In this document: in pieces, positions 27,305 through 34,886 of the stretch
Position numbering within the stretch: position 1 is the first letter of the stretch
Layout: every line of letters starts with the position of its first letter
Source of the DNA: Dongia_B soli
GTDB taxonomy: Bacteria > Pseudomonadota > Alphaproteobacteria > Dongiales > Dongiaceae
Length of the DNA stretch: 64,000 nt
Assembly: GCF_034044715.1 (NCBI RefSeq)
Contig: NZ_JAXCLW010000001.1
Coordinates: 1,302,001-1,366,000, forward strand
Reading direction: 5' to 3'
Notes under the pieces: model-generated
What the model was told of the DNA's origin: nothing
What the model saw: only the letters and a program-made list of their open reading frames with translations
The model's database searches: none
Program-made: the position numbers and the translations under genes

Positions 27305-27446
27305 TCGCACTGTCATCGGACTTTCCGGCCAGTCGGCTTTCAGCAAGTGGCGGTAATTCCGCCGGCGCGGTGTCCACGACAGGGCAGGCACTCGCCATCG
27401 ACGGGCCGGTGATGACATCGAAATCAGTGGTGTGGATGCGTTTCAT
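27264..27446 (-). CDS. possible 60-residue small protein
   Basis: Reverse ORF of 60 codons. Its ATG at 27446 is preceded by AGGAG with a 6-7 base spacing, a good ribosome binding site. The product is polar, begins MKRIHTTDFDVITGP and ends Pro/Ala-rich, with one Cys and no membrane helix. The last 41 bases are antisense to the MmyB-type regulator. It lies 72 bases downstream of the reverse terminator/attenuator at 27518-27541, so it could be the gene controlled by the micro-ORF at 27568-27645. No family recognised; it may also be a chance ORF. Confidence 0.4.
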   Translation of the reverse strand: MKRIHTTDFDVITGPSMASACPVVDTAPAELPPLAESRLAGKSDDSATTPLHQPAPASPV

Positions 27447-27517
27447 GGTCGTCTCCTGGATTAGGAAACCGCTCCATGTCAGGCGGGAATTCGATTGACC
27501 GGGAACCGGAAATACGA

Positions 27518-27541
27518 AAGCCGCCTTACAGGGGGCGGCTT
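27518..27541 (-). terminator. terminator or attenuator hairpin (reverse direction)
   Basis: AAGCCGCC / GGCGGCTT 8-bp stem with an 8-base loop. In the reverse direction it is followed by TCGTATTT, a weak U-rich run; in the forward direction it is followed by G residues. It lies 26 bases after the stop of the reverse micro-ORF and 72 bases before the 60-codon ORF, the arrangement of a transcription attenuator. Confidence 0.6.
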
Positions 27542-27567
27542 CGGGGTTGTGTCAGATGCACACGATC

Positions 27568-27645
27568 CTAGGCCGCCGGGCTGTACCAGCGGTACCAAAA
27601 TCGCGAGGTGCGCAGGGCACCGGATGTCATCTGCATCTTGCTCAT
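27568..27645 (-). CDS. candidate leaderless leader peptide (25 residues, aromatic-rich)
   Basis: 25-codon ORF starting ATG at 27645 and ending TAG at 27568-27570. The product starts MSKMQMTSG and has the aromatic cluster RFWYRWYSPAA at its end (two Trp, two Tyr, one Phe in six residues). A promoter-like TTGCCA-17-TACATT ends six bases before the ATG, so transcription should begin at or next to the A of ATG, giving a leaderless message. A stem-loop follows the stop. This resembles attenuator leader peptides such as rhizobial trpL, also leaderless, but no trp gene is nearby. Expression is not proven. Confidence 0.45.
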   Translation of the reverse strand: MSKMQMTSGALRTSRFWYRWYSPAA

Positions 27646-27651
27646 GGGCTC

Positions 27652-27680
27652 AATGTAAGCCGCGTGAGGCCCGCTGGCAA
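27652..27680 (-). promoter_or_regulatory. candidate promoter for the reverse micro-ORF
   Basis: On the reverse strand, TTGCCA (27680-27675, five of six consensus) and TACATT (27657-27652, four of six) are separated by 17 bases. Six bases remain to the ATG at 27645, so the expected transcription start coincides with the start codon. Confidence 0.45.
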
Positions 27681-27699
27681 GTCCATTGGTATGCGTGAT

Positions 27700-27728
27700 T
27701 TGACCAGTGGCGCGGCGACGGTCATAAG
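27700..27728 (+). promoter_or_regulatory. candidate promoter for the forward micro-ORF
   Basis: TTGACC (27700-27705, five of six consensus) and CATAAG (27723-27728, four of six) are separated by 17 bases. Six bases remain to the ATG at 27735, exactly the geometry seen on the opposite strand, again implying a leaderless transcript. Confidence 0.4.
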
Positions 27729-27734
27729 CATCGC

Positions 27735-27818
27735 ATGACGACGATGTTCGACCTTGGGACCACCAACCAACAAGCGACCGCGCCTTTCGGCGGGTCGTCA
27801 GGTGGTCTTGCGCGCTAA
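27735..27818 (+). CDS. candidate leaderless leader peptide (27 residues) upstream of LysE exporter
   Basis: 27-codon ORF from ATG 27735 to TAA 27816-27818; a second in-frame ATG is at 27744. The product is Gly/Thr-rich (starts MTTMFDLGTTNQQ, ends GGSSGGLAR) without hydrophobic stretch. No Shine-Dalgarno is visible, but a promoter-like element ends six bases upstream, which suits a leaderless start. The coding sequence can fold: GACCACC (about 27758) pairs with GGTGGTC (about 27801) around an inner hairpin. A terminator at 27844-27872 separates it from the LysE gene. It could be a leader peptide or a non-coding regulatory RNA. Confidence 0.35.
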   Translation: MTTMFDLGTTNQQATAPFGGSSGGLAR

Positions 27819-27843
27819 AACCAAGCGTCGTTAACCATCACAG

Positions 27844-27872
27844 GCCCCCGCCGGCAACGGACGGGGCTTTTT
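27844..27872 (+). terminator. rho-independent terminator/attenuator (forward)
   Basis: GCCCC ... GGGGC outer stem with inner CCG-GCAA-CGG stem, followed by TTTTTAT. It terminates a forward transcript 50 bases before the LysE ATG. As the only forward ORF upstream is the 27-codon one, a short RNA or attenuated leader is implied. Confidence 0.8.
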
Positions 27873-27921
27873 ATTTGCGCAATCTCCGTCTGTCGCCCGC
27901 AAACCGACAACGGAGATATCC

Positions 27922-28560
27922 ATGCCGATCATCGATCCTACGCTTTATCTTGCCTTCATCGCCACGGTGGCGATGTTGATGCTTGTTCCCGGCCCCAATG
28001 TGGCCTTGATCACCTCGGCCAGCATTGCCCATGGCACCCGCGCCGGTTTTTTGACAGTGCTTGGCACCAGTTGCGCCATGATCCCGCAGCTTGCCTTGAC
28101 GGCACTGGGGATGACCGCGTTGCTCGGCCTGATGGCCCAGCTCTTCGATATCCTGCGCTGGCTCGGTGTCGCTTATCTATTTTATCTCGGATTGCGATGC
28201 TGGCTCGCCGCACCTGACCGCTTGAATGTGGAGACGATGCAGTCGATGCCGATCAATGTCGCTATGGCGAAGCGCCTGTTGCTGCGCGGCTTTTTGGTCT
28301 CCTTCGGCAATCCGAAGACCTTGCTGTTCTACGGCGCCTTTCTGCCGCAGTTCATTGCGGCGGACCGCGCGGCCGGTCCGCAGCTCGCCCTGCTGTCGGT
28401 GACGTTTCTTGCTCTTGCCCTCGGTGTCGATAGCGGCTGGGCCCTCCTCGCCGGTCGCAGCCGGCATCTGCTGTTGCGACACGGCCGGTTGCGTCAGCGC
28501 ATGACCGGTGGCCTGTTGATGACGGCGGCCATTGGCCTCGCGGTAGCGCATCGCCGTTGA
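27922..28560 (+). CDS. LysE/RhtB family amino-acid or metabolite exporter
   Basis: Inner-membrane exporter of 212 residues with five to six hydrophobic segments. LVPGPNVALITSASIAHGTRAG (about 21-42, written here in part) is the conserved first-loop motif of the LysE/RhtB/CadD superfamily. FGNPKTLLFYGAFLPQF is the second conserved loop. Family members export Lys, Thr, homoserine lactone or related compounds. The start lies 50 bases downstream of a terminator that may act as an attenuator. No LysG-type regulator is adjacent. Confidence 0.9.
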   Translation: MPIIDPTLYLAFIATVAMLMLVPGPNVALITSASIAHGTRAGFLTVLGTSCAMIPQLALTALGMTALLGLMAQLFDILRWLGVAYLFYLGLRCWLAAPDRLNVETMQSMPINVAMAKRLLLRGFLVSFGNPKTLLFYGAFLPQFIAADRAAGPQLALLSVTFLALALGVDSGWALLAGRSRHLLLRHGRLRQRMTGGLLMTAAIGLAVAHRR

Positions 28561-28713
28561 CTGTTTCGTTCCCCTCTTGGCTACGGATGTCGCGCCTCTT
28601 GCGCCACGATATCAGGAGGGCCATGTCAGGTTCATATCAGAGCGGCGCCAAGAAGGCCGCGATCGTAACGAAAGACCTTAAGCCGAGCAAACTCACAACA
28701 GGAGGTTCCGCTG

Positions 28714-28977
28714 ATGAAATGCCCTACCTGCCAGGAAGATCTCGTGATGAGCGACCGACAGGGGATCGAAATCGATTACTGCCGCAAATGCCGGGGTGTC
28801 TGGCTGGATCGCGGCGAATTGGACAAGATCATCGAGCGGAGCGTGCAGGAGATGCCGCAAGCAGCATCGGCGATGCGCGAGCCCTCTAGGTCACAGCAAT
28901 CTCGCCGCGATGATGATGACGATTACCGATACAAGCATCACCGGCGCAAATCCTGGCTCAGCGATCTGTTCGACTGA
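28714..28977 (+). CDS. small TFIIB-type zinc-ribbon protein
   Basis: An 87-residue protein with an N-terminal zinc ribbon CPTCQEDLVMS followed by CRKCRGVWLDRGELDKI, the zf-TFIIB pattern (CxxC-x~15-CxxC then WLD-GEL). A basic, Asp/His-rich linker and a short SWLSDLFD tail follow, as in many proteobacterial members. Role unknown; probably nucleic-acid or protein binding. AGGAGG lies eight to nine bases before the ATG. It ends at a strong hairpin shared with the convergent lysyl-tRNA synthetase. Confidence 0.87.
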   Translation: MKCPTCQEDLVMSDRQGIEIDYCRKCRGVWLDRGELDKIIERSVQEMPQAASAMREPSRSQQSRRDDDDDYRYKHHRRKSWLSDLFD

Positions 28978-28985
28978 GCGAAAAT

Positions 28986-29019
28986 GAAAGCGGCAGCTCG
29001 TTTCCGGGCTGCCGCTTTC
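28986..29019. terminator. bidirectional terminator hairpin
   Basis: GAAAGCGGCAGC / GCTGCCGCTTTC, a 12-bp perfect stem with a 10-base loop, between the convergent zinc-ribbon and lysyl-tRNA synthetase genes. Short T-runs occur at each end. Confidence 0.85.
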
Positions 29020-29040
29020 TTCAGGCGATCGATTGCGTGG

Positions 29041-30630
29041 TCAGGCGGCGAGATCCTCGCCCGCCAGCGCGCGGCGAATCAGATCGGCGGTTTCCTTGCG
29101 CCCATAGAGCGCAATGAAGGAGCCGAAACGTGGACCCTGATCCTGCCCCAGCAAGACTTCGTAAAGCGCCTTGAACCAGGCCCGCAATTCCGTGAAGCCG
29201 TGACGCTTGCCGATCTCGTAGACCTCGTTCTGGAGATCTTCAGCGCTGGCCGTGCCCGGCGCTTTGTCGAGATAGGCGAGCAAGTCGGCGAGGGCGGCCT
29301 TTTCGGTCGCATCCGGAGCCCGATACTTCTTCGTCGGCTTCACATGATCGCGATAATAATTGATCGCATAGCCGACAAGTTTGTCGAGGAAGGGCGCCGT
29401 GGCCGGCGTCGCATCCGGCTTGTAGCGGGTGATGAAGCCCCAAAGGGTTTCCTTGGCCTCCGCATTGCAGACACTGGCGAGGTTCAGCAGGATGCCGTAG
29501 CTGAGCTGCGCCTTGTCCTTCGGCGGTTTGCCGTTATGGATATGCCAGGCGGGATTTTCCATCCGCTGGGCCTCGGTTTCGCCGTCGAACTTCTCGACGA
29601 AGGTGATGTAGTCATCGACCGCCCGGGGAATGACGTCGAAATAGAGGCGCTTGGCCGCACGTGGCTTCTGATACATGAACAAAGCAAGGCTTTCGGGCGG
29701 CGCATAGGCCAGCCATTCCTCGACGCTGAGGCCGTTGCCCTTGGATTTGGAAATCTTCTGGCCCTGGTCGTCGAGGAAGAGTTCGTAGTTGAAGCCGTCC
29801 GGCGGCGGCGAGCCCAGCTCGCGGCAGATCTTGTTGGCAAGCTGCACCGAGGGGATCAGGTCCTTGCCGGACATTTCGTAATCGACGCCCAGCACATGCC
29901 AGCGCATGGCCCAGTCCGGCTTCCATTGCAGCTTGCAGCGCCCGCCGGTGACCGGCGTCTCCACCTTGGAGCCGTCCTCGTCCTGATAGACGATGGTGCC
30001 GGCGGCGGCATTGTGTTCCAGCACCGGCACCTGCAGCACCCGGCCGGTCTTCTGGCAGAGCGGCAGGAACGGCGAATAGCTTGCCGCCCGTTCCTCGCGC
30101 AGGCTCGGCAGCATGATCTCCATCACCTGCTCATAATGCTTCAACACATCCAGCAGGCCCTGATCGAACCGCCCCGACATGTAGTAATCGGTCGAGGACT
30201 GGAATTCGTATTCGAAGCCGAAACTGTCGAGGAAGCCGCGCAGCATGGCATTGTTGTGATGTCCGAAACTCTCATATTTGCCGAAGGGATCGGGCACTTT
30301 GGTGAGCGGCTTGCCGAGATGCTGGGCCAGCATCTCCTGGTTCGGCACATTGGTCGGTACCTTGCGCAGCCCATCCATGTCATCGGAGAAGGCAAACAGA
30401 CGGGTCGGGATGTCGGAGAGGCGCTGAAAGGCCTGGCGCACCATCGTGGTGCGGACCACCTCGCCAAAGGTGCCGATATGCGGCAGGCCCGAGGGACCGT
30501 AGCCTGTCTCGAACAGCACATAGCCCTTTTTCGGCGCTTTCCCGGCATAGCGCGCGACCAGTTTGCGCGCCTCCTCAAAGGGCCAGGCCTTCGCCGCTTC
30601 GGCATAGGTGCGTTCGCTCGTCATCTCCAT
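29041..30630 (-). CDS. lysS: class I lysyl-tRNA synthetase
   Basis: Archaeal-type class I LysRS of 529 residues that charges tRNA-Lys. The HIGH-like signature is LPHIGTFGEVVRTTMV (about 48-63) and the KMSKS-like loop is KISKSKGN (about 300). The remaining C-terminal helical anticodon domain is complete. Most bacteria use an unrelated class II LysRS; class I is known in many alphaproteobacteria, spirochaetes and archaea. The ATG at 30630 has GGAG five bases upstream; a TTG immediately before and an ATG at 30624 are alternatives. A large opposite-strand ORF across this gene is a shadow. Confidence 0.95.
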   Translation of the reverse strand: MEMTSERTYAEAAKAWPFEEARKLVARYAGKAPKKGYVLFETGYGPSGLPHIGTFGEVVRTTMVRQAFQRLSDIPTRLFAFSDDMDGLRKVPTNVPNQEMLAQHLGKPLTKVPDPFGKYESFGHHNNAMLRGFLDSFGFEYEFQSSTDYYMSGRFDQGLLDVLKHYEQVMEIMLPSLREERAASYSPFLPLCQKTGRVLQVPVLEHNAAAGTIVYQDEDGSKVETPVTGGRCKLQWKPDWAMRWHVLGVDYEMSGKDLIPSVQLANKICRELGSPPPDGFNYELFLDDQGQKISKSKGNGLSVEEWLAYAPPESLALFMYQKPRAAKRLYFDVIPRAVDDYITFVEKFDGETEAQRMENPAWHIHNGKPPKDKAQLSYGILLNLASVCNAEAKETLWGFITRYKPDATPATAPFLDKLVGYAINYYRDHVKPTKKYRAPDATEKAALADLLAYLDKAPGTASAEDLQNEVYEIGKRHGFTELRAWFKALYEVLLGQDQGPRFGSFIALYGRKETADLIRRALAGEDLAA

Positions 30631-30722
30631 CAATCTCCGGTTTCGGGTAAAGAAGGTCGGAGACTAGTGGCGGCGCGGGTTGCGGGCAAGGGCGCAGTCG
30701 CCGCAGAACGAGCCAAAAGGCC

Positions 30723-31793
30723 TTAGGGAACCGTTTTTTCCGGGCGAATGGCGATCTGTGCCACAACCGGCAGGTGATCGGAGGTCAAGGCCGGGCCGGC
30801 ATCCATCCGGGTGACCGTGACCCGGCCACGGCCGAAGATGTGGTCGATAGGCAGGCGCAAAGGCATCGGCAGCCAGCGCGGCCAGCTCGGCACGAGGCCG
30901 GCATTGGCACGCCAGCCGCCGGCAATGCGCATTTCGGTCAGGACGCGGCTCCAGGGTGCCGCGTTGAAATCGCCCATCAGGATCGCATCGGCGGGCAGGC
31001 TGGCAAAATATCTGCCGATCCGCGCCACCTGCCCCTCCTGGGCGATATCCTCCTCTGCATGCCTGATTTCGATCAAGCCGTTCAGCGATGAACTCAAATG
31101 AGTGACGCCGATGGTGACCGGTCCCCCGGGCAGATCAAGTCGCGCACTGACAACGATTGGCCGCATTCCCTCGACACGCTGCGTGGCGACGTCATGCAAG
31201 GGCAGGCGCGACAGCAGCATCTCCTCGCATTTCTTGAGGCTGCCCACGCAATCCGCCTGATAGGGATAGAGATCGCGCAACGAAGCCAGCGCGGCCTTCA
31301 ACCCGGGTGTCACCTCCACCAAGCCGATCACATCGGCCCCGCTGCCGCGTAGATACTGAACCAGATTGTCGTACCGGTCGTTGCGATACCAGGTGTTCAA
31401 CGAAACGATCTTCAATGCCGACGCGCCGGGAATCGGTGCTTCAGCGGCGATGGCCCTGCCGGTCGGCGATGCCGGGGGCCAGACGATCCAGCCCTGCCAC
31501 AAGGCGAGCAGGCCGGCAATGAGGAAGCCGCGCCACGACCGCTGCACCAGCGCCAGCGCGGCGAGGGACGCGCCGATTAGGCAAAGCTGCAAAGCAAGAT
31601 GCGGGAAGATGGCGATGATGGCCCGCAAGACCATCGGCAATTCCATCAGCTGGCCTTGCTGCTGGTCGAGCCAGCCCATCAAAGCCGCGAACCAGGCAAG
31701 GCAGAGAACAGTTCGCCACAACACGCGTCCCGCCTGTCGCAGGCGCCATGTCCCGCTCCTCGTCTGTTCCTGTAAGCCGGAAGTCGTTGTCAT
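30723..31793 (-). CDS. membrane-anchored endonuclease/exonuclease/phosphatase (EEP) family protein
   Basis: About 356 residues. Three hydrophobic segments in the first ~105 residues anchor it, then a periplasmic EEP domain follows. Conserved EEP blocks are KIVSLNTW, GLVEVT, GVTHLSS, MGDFNAAPWS, LPIDHIFG and SDHLPVVAQIA. This architecture (YafD-like) is common in alphaproteobacteria; the substrate may be a nucleic acid, phospholipid or phosphoester. The ATG at 31793 follows the divergent intergenic region; the frame is open to 31862. Confidence 0.85.
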   Translation of the reverse strand: MTTTSGLQEQTRSGTWRLRQAGRVLWRTVLCLAWFAALMGWLDQQQGQLMELPMVLRAIIAIFPHLALQLCLIGASLAALALVQRSWRGFLIAGLLALWQGWIVWPPASPTGRAIAAEAPIPGASALKIVSLNTWYRNDRYDNLVQYLRGSGADVIGLVEVTPGLKAALASLRDLYPYQADCVGSLKKCEEMLLSRLPLHDVATQRVEGMRPIVVSARLDLPGGPVTIGVTHLSSSLNGLIEIRHAEEDIAQEGQVARIGRYFASLPADAILMGDFNAAPWSRVLTEMRIAGGWRANAGLVPSWPRWLPMPLRLPIDHIFGRGRVTVTRMDAGPALTSDHLPVVAQIAIRPEKTVP

Positions 31794-31940
31794 GAAGCTG
31801 TTATCCGTGAACGTCCTGTCTGATCGCTTGCTATCGCATGTTGCCGACCTGATGTAGCACAATTGCGGCCCAACGGTTAATCTGCACCAAATCCTATTGT
31901 GATTTGTGATGCGGGGGCCGAGTTGAAACGCGGTGTTCTG

Positions 31941-33065
31941 ATGCGAATGCGACCATGGATGGCAGGGTTGATCATCCCGTTTTTTCGCGCAGTGGTTCTA
32001 ATCGCTCTGGTTCTAATCGCGGTGGTTTTTATCGCAATGGTGCAATCCGGTTCGGCCCAGGAAAGCACGGGGCCGGCGCAAACCGCTCAGGATCAGGTGC
32101 TGCAGAATGATGCCTCGCCTGATTTGCTGACACCTAGCTTGCCGTCTCCTCAGGACGGACAGGCGGCGGATTCCGCGGATGATCCGGATGGCGGGCCGAA
32201 TGAGGATCCGGTCTGGGCTTACTTCCTCGGCAAAACCGGTTTCGTCTTCTATCGCGATATGGCCGATCTGCTGATACAGCATTTCGATCTCTCCCATCCA
32301 GGAGATACCGCGACGGCGCGCGATCAATTGGCCGCCCTGTTGCTGGTCAGTGCCGAAGGCGATCAATATAACGGCATCCCGCTGATGCAAGCGGTGCTCG
32401 GCTGGTTCAATTCATGGCATCTCGCCATGCAGGAAGATCAGGCGGCACAGCAGCAGGCGCCATCGGGCGGCAAGGATGCCGATGAGGATGAGACTGGGAC
32501 GGATTCCGCCACCGGTACAGCCTGGGCAATCGGCAGTCTTAATCCGGCGCAAATGGCAACCATCGCCTGCGTGATCTATGGCAGCGATCCGGCAAGATGG
32601 CGCCGCGTGGTGGATGAGGGGCTACTCGCGCCGGCACAGGCGGGCGATTGTGCGGCGGGCTTTGCCGATTTGCGCCAAAGCTGGGCCCGATCGCTTGCCA
32701 AGGCTGATATCGCCGTCGTGTCCTTGGCATCGGCGCAGCCTGCGGGTATCTCGTCGACGCAGGAGCTTCATCCGCTCACGCTGCAATATCGCAGCAGCGC
32801 CGATCCGACATTGCGGGATATCGCCGCTTGGATCCGCAACAGCGCGCTGTTCGACGGGCTGGTCCGGCATCTGAACGAGACTGTTAAGCTGCCGGATCCG
32901 CTGGTCATCACCCTGGAATCATGCGGCCCTTTGCCAACCGCATCGCCGGACGCTGCGCCGGAGATGATCGACGCCTCCGGCGGCAATCTTCAACTGTGTT
33001 ATGAAGTATTGAGCGATATCTATGGCGAAGCCTCGACGCAGAATGTCGAGGCGCCGCCGGAATGA
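31941..33065 (+). CDS. exported/membrane-anchored protein of unknown function
   Basis: About 374 residues. It starts MRMRPWMAGL and has a hydrophobic segment containing three 5-residue repeats (VVLIA, LVLIA, VVFIA), then AQES, so it is either cleaved or anchored. The rest is an acidic periplasmic domain without cofactor motif, with LLLVSAEGDQYNGIPLMQAVLGW in the centre and three or four Cys in the last half. I do not recognise the family. An earlier ATG at 31899 adds 14 residues; neither start has a good ribosome binding site. It stands alone, divergent from the EEP gene. Confidence 0.6.
   Translation: MRMRPWMAGLIIPFFRAVVLIALVLIAVVFIAMVQSGSAQESTGPAQTAQDQVLQNDASPDLLTPSLPSPQDGQAADSADDPDGGPNEDPVWAYFLGKTGFVFYRDMADLLIQHFDLSHPGDTATARDQLAALLLVSAEGDQYNGIPLMQAVLGWFNSWHLAMQEDQAAQQQAPSGGKDADEDETGTDSATGTAWAIGSLNPAQMATIACVIYGSDPARWRRVVDEGLLAPAQAGDCAAGFADLRQSWARSLAKADIAVVSLASAQPAGISSTQELHPLTLQYRSSADPTLRDIAAWIRNSALFDGLVRHLNETVKLPDPLVITLESCGPLPTASPDAAPEMIDASGGNLQLCYEVLSDIYGEASTQNVEAPPE
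31992..32036 (+). repeat. 15-bp triple tandem repeat inside a membrane segment
   Basis: GTGGTTCTAATCGCT, CTGGTTCTAATCGCG and GTGGTTTTTATCGCA, three consecutive 15-bp units encoding (V/L)V(L/F)IA. They lengthen the hydrophobic segment of the exported protein and could vary in copy number by slippage. Confidence 0.75.
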
Positions 33066-33107
33066 GTCGCGCCAATCCGGCGGCATCGGCCCCTGGACCC
33101 GTTGCGG

Positions 33108-34181
33108 TTAAGCGTAATATTTGCCGAAACGGTTGGCGAGAAATGCGTCGAGATCGCACATTTCCTGGCGGATAAATCCCTTCTTCGGCAATTTGCCGTC
33201 GCCTTGCAGATCCAGCATGGCGCAGATCCCGGCGGCCGTGGTGATCTGGATCGCGCTCATCAATTTGCCCTCGATTTCGCGGGCGTAGATTTTCTTCGCA
33301 TAGGTCTCTTGCGTCAGGCGGCCATCCTTCGTGCCGGTGACGGTGACGAAGATCAAGACGACATCCTGATGCGTGATCGGCACCGACTTTTCCATGATGT
33401 CCTTCAACAGGTCGCGGCGGTCACGCAGCCGCAGATCTTCGAGCAGTAATTTCATGATGTCGCGATGGCCGGGATAGCGAACGGTCTTGTAATTGAGGCT
33501 CTGCACCTTGCCGTTCAGCGATTCGCAAAGCGTGCCGAGGCCCCCCGAGGTGTTGAAGCATTCGTAATCGATACCGTCGAGCGAGAAATGCTCCAATCCT
33601 TCCAGCGGCATCACGTCGAGCAGCTTACCCTCATAGATGGCTTCGCATGGATTGCAGTATTCGTTGATCAGGCCGTCCGTCGACCAGGTCAGATTGTATT
33701 TTAGGCCGTTGGCGGGGAATTGCGGCAGCGCCCCCACCCGCATATGCACTTCGCGCAAGGTGTCGAAACCCTTGGCGAGATGGTTGGCCACGATGGAAAT
33801 GAAACCGGGCGCGAGGCCGCATTGGGGGGCGAAGGCTGTCGATGCCTTTTTGGCGACGCTGCGGACCGCGCGTGTGGTCGCCACATCCTCGGTCAGGTCG
33901 AAATAATGCGCGCCGATCTCGGCGCAGACGGCGGCGACGCCTGGATTGAGGAAGAAGGGCAGGGCGGAGAGCACCGCCGATTGGCCCTTGGCGAGCTTTG
34001 CCAGGGCCTTGCCATTGGCGACATCGACCTTCTCGGTCTTCGCCTTCTTACCGCCGGCCTGCTTCAGGAATGCGGCATCGGTATCGGCCAGGGTGATGTC
34101 GTAATCGCCGCTCGCATGCAAGAGGTCGACGATGGCGCCACCGATCTTTCCGGCACCCAGAATCAGGACTTTACGGCTCAT
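33108..34181 (-). CDS. saccharopine dehydrogenase family oxidoreductase
   Basis: A 357-residue NAD(P)-dependent enzyme. The Rossmann site VLILGAGKIGGAIVDLL is at the N-terminus, and the catalytic/substrate domain shows HYFDLTEDVATTRAV and PQCGLAPGFISIVANHLA, standard in saccharopine and carboxynorspermidine dehydrogenase-like proteins. GGGGA lies upstream of the ATG at 34181; the frame is open further but reads as noise. It is divergent from an Lrp-family regulator, which may control it. The exact substrate (saccharopine, homospermidine or other) is unclear. Confidence 0.85.
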   Translation of the reverse strand: MSRKVLILGAGKIGGAIVDLLHASGDYDITLADTDAAFLKQAGGKKAKTEKVDVANGKALAKLAKGQSAVLSALPFFLNPGVAAVCAEIGAHYFDLTEDVATTRAVRSVAKKASTAFAPQCGLAPGFISIVANHLAKGFDTLREVHMRVGALPQFPANGLKYNLTWSTDGLINEYCNPCEAIYEGKLLDVMPLEGLEHFSLDGIDYECFNTSGGLGTLCESLNGKVQSLNYKTVRYPGHRDIMKLLLEDLRLRDRRDLLKDIMEKSVPITHQDVVLIFVTVTGTKDGRLTQETYAKKIYAREIEGKLMSAIQITTAAGICAMLDLQGDGKLPKKGFIRQEMCDLDAFLANRFGKYYA

Positions 34182-34429
34182 TTCTCGTTTCCCCTGTACG
34201 TTTATATGTGACGACTCGATCATAAGTTGGGGTCGGGCTTGCCTAAACCCGGCGAAAGGTGGAAAACCGGGGCCGAGGCCGACGAATCGCCGGTCTGTTC
34301 CTGACGCTTGGACTGATGACTGAGAGCGGGTCAGCGCCAGCATCCGGGAACGGACAAACCAAGAGCTGGGGCTCCTGGCGCCGGGATCGCGTCGGGTGAT
34401 GTAAACGGAATTGCGGGGGTCGAGGGCAG

Positions 34430-34873
34430 ATGGCGAAACGCAGTTTGGATGATACCGATCAGCGGCTTCTGGCGCTCTTGCGCGCCAATGCACGCCTGCC
34501 GACCGCAGCCCTGGGACGGCAGCTTGGCCTGTCACGCAGCGCCGTTCAGGAGCGCCTGAAGCGCCTGGAGCGGGATGGCGTGATCAGCGGCTATACCGTG
34601 ATCATCGGTACCGAAACCGAGCGCCCCGGCGTAACCGCCCATGTGCTCCTGACGCTCGACCCGAAGTTCCAGGACCGCGCGATGGCCGCATTGAAGGGTG
34701 TGCCGGAGGTTGCCGCTTGCTACACAGCGAGCGGGATCTATGATGCTATCGCAATGATCACCGCCAGCACCTCGGCGCATCTCGACGAGGTATTGACCAA
34801 AATCGGCAAATTGCCCGGTATTGCCCGCACCACCTCTGCCATCCTTCTTTCCACCATGTTCGAGCGGAAATGA
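34430..34873 (+). CDS. Lrp/AsnC family transcriptional regulator
   Basis: A 147-residue Lrp-type regulator. The winged helix reads LDDTDQRLLALLRANAR, then GLSRSAVQERLKRLERDGVI, and the C-terminal RAM domain (about 70-145) contains VPEVAACYTASGIYDAIAMI with the Gly-X-Tyr-Asp effector-binding element. It is divergent from the saccharopine dehydrogenase-like gene and is followed after 13 bp by a threonine dehydratase-like gene, so it likely senses an amino acid and controls both. Confidence 0.9.
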   Translation: MAKRSLDDTDQRLLALLRANARLPTAALGRQLGLSRSAVQERLKRLERDGVISGYTVIIGTETERPGVTAHVLLTLDPKFQDRAMAALKGVPEVAACYTASGIYDAIAMITASTSAHLDEVLTKIGKLPGIARTTSAILLSTMFERK

Positions 34874-34886
34874 TCCGCAGCCCTGA

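Noticed and set aside
27541..27872. The 27.5-27.9 kb interval as a known housekeeping RNA (SRP RNA, RNase P RNA, tmRNA, 6S)
   Set aside because: None of the diagnostic sequences I looked for (SRP GGAAG loop, RNase P GAGGAAAGTCC core, tmRNA ends) is present.
28623..28889. 88-codon ORF with AGGAGGG just before its ATG, overlapping the zinc-ribbon gene
   Set aside because: Spacing between box and ATG is only two bases, and most of the frame is an out-of-frame reading of the zinc-ribbon gene.
28984..30726. 580-codon forward frame opposite class I LysRS
   Set aside because: The reverse strand carries HIGH and KMSKS motifs; the forward frame is Arg/His/Ala-rich without domain signals.
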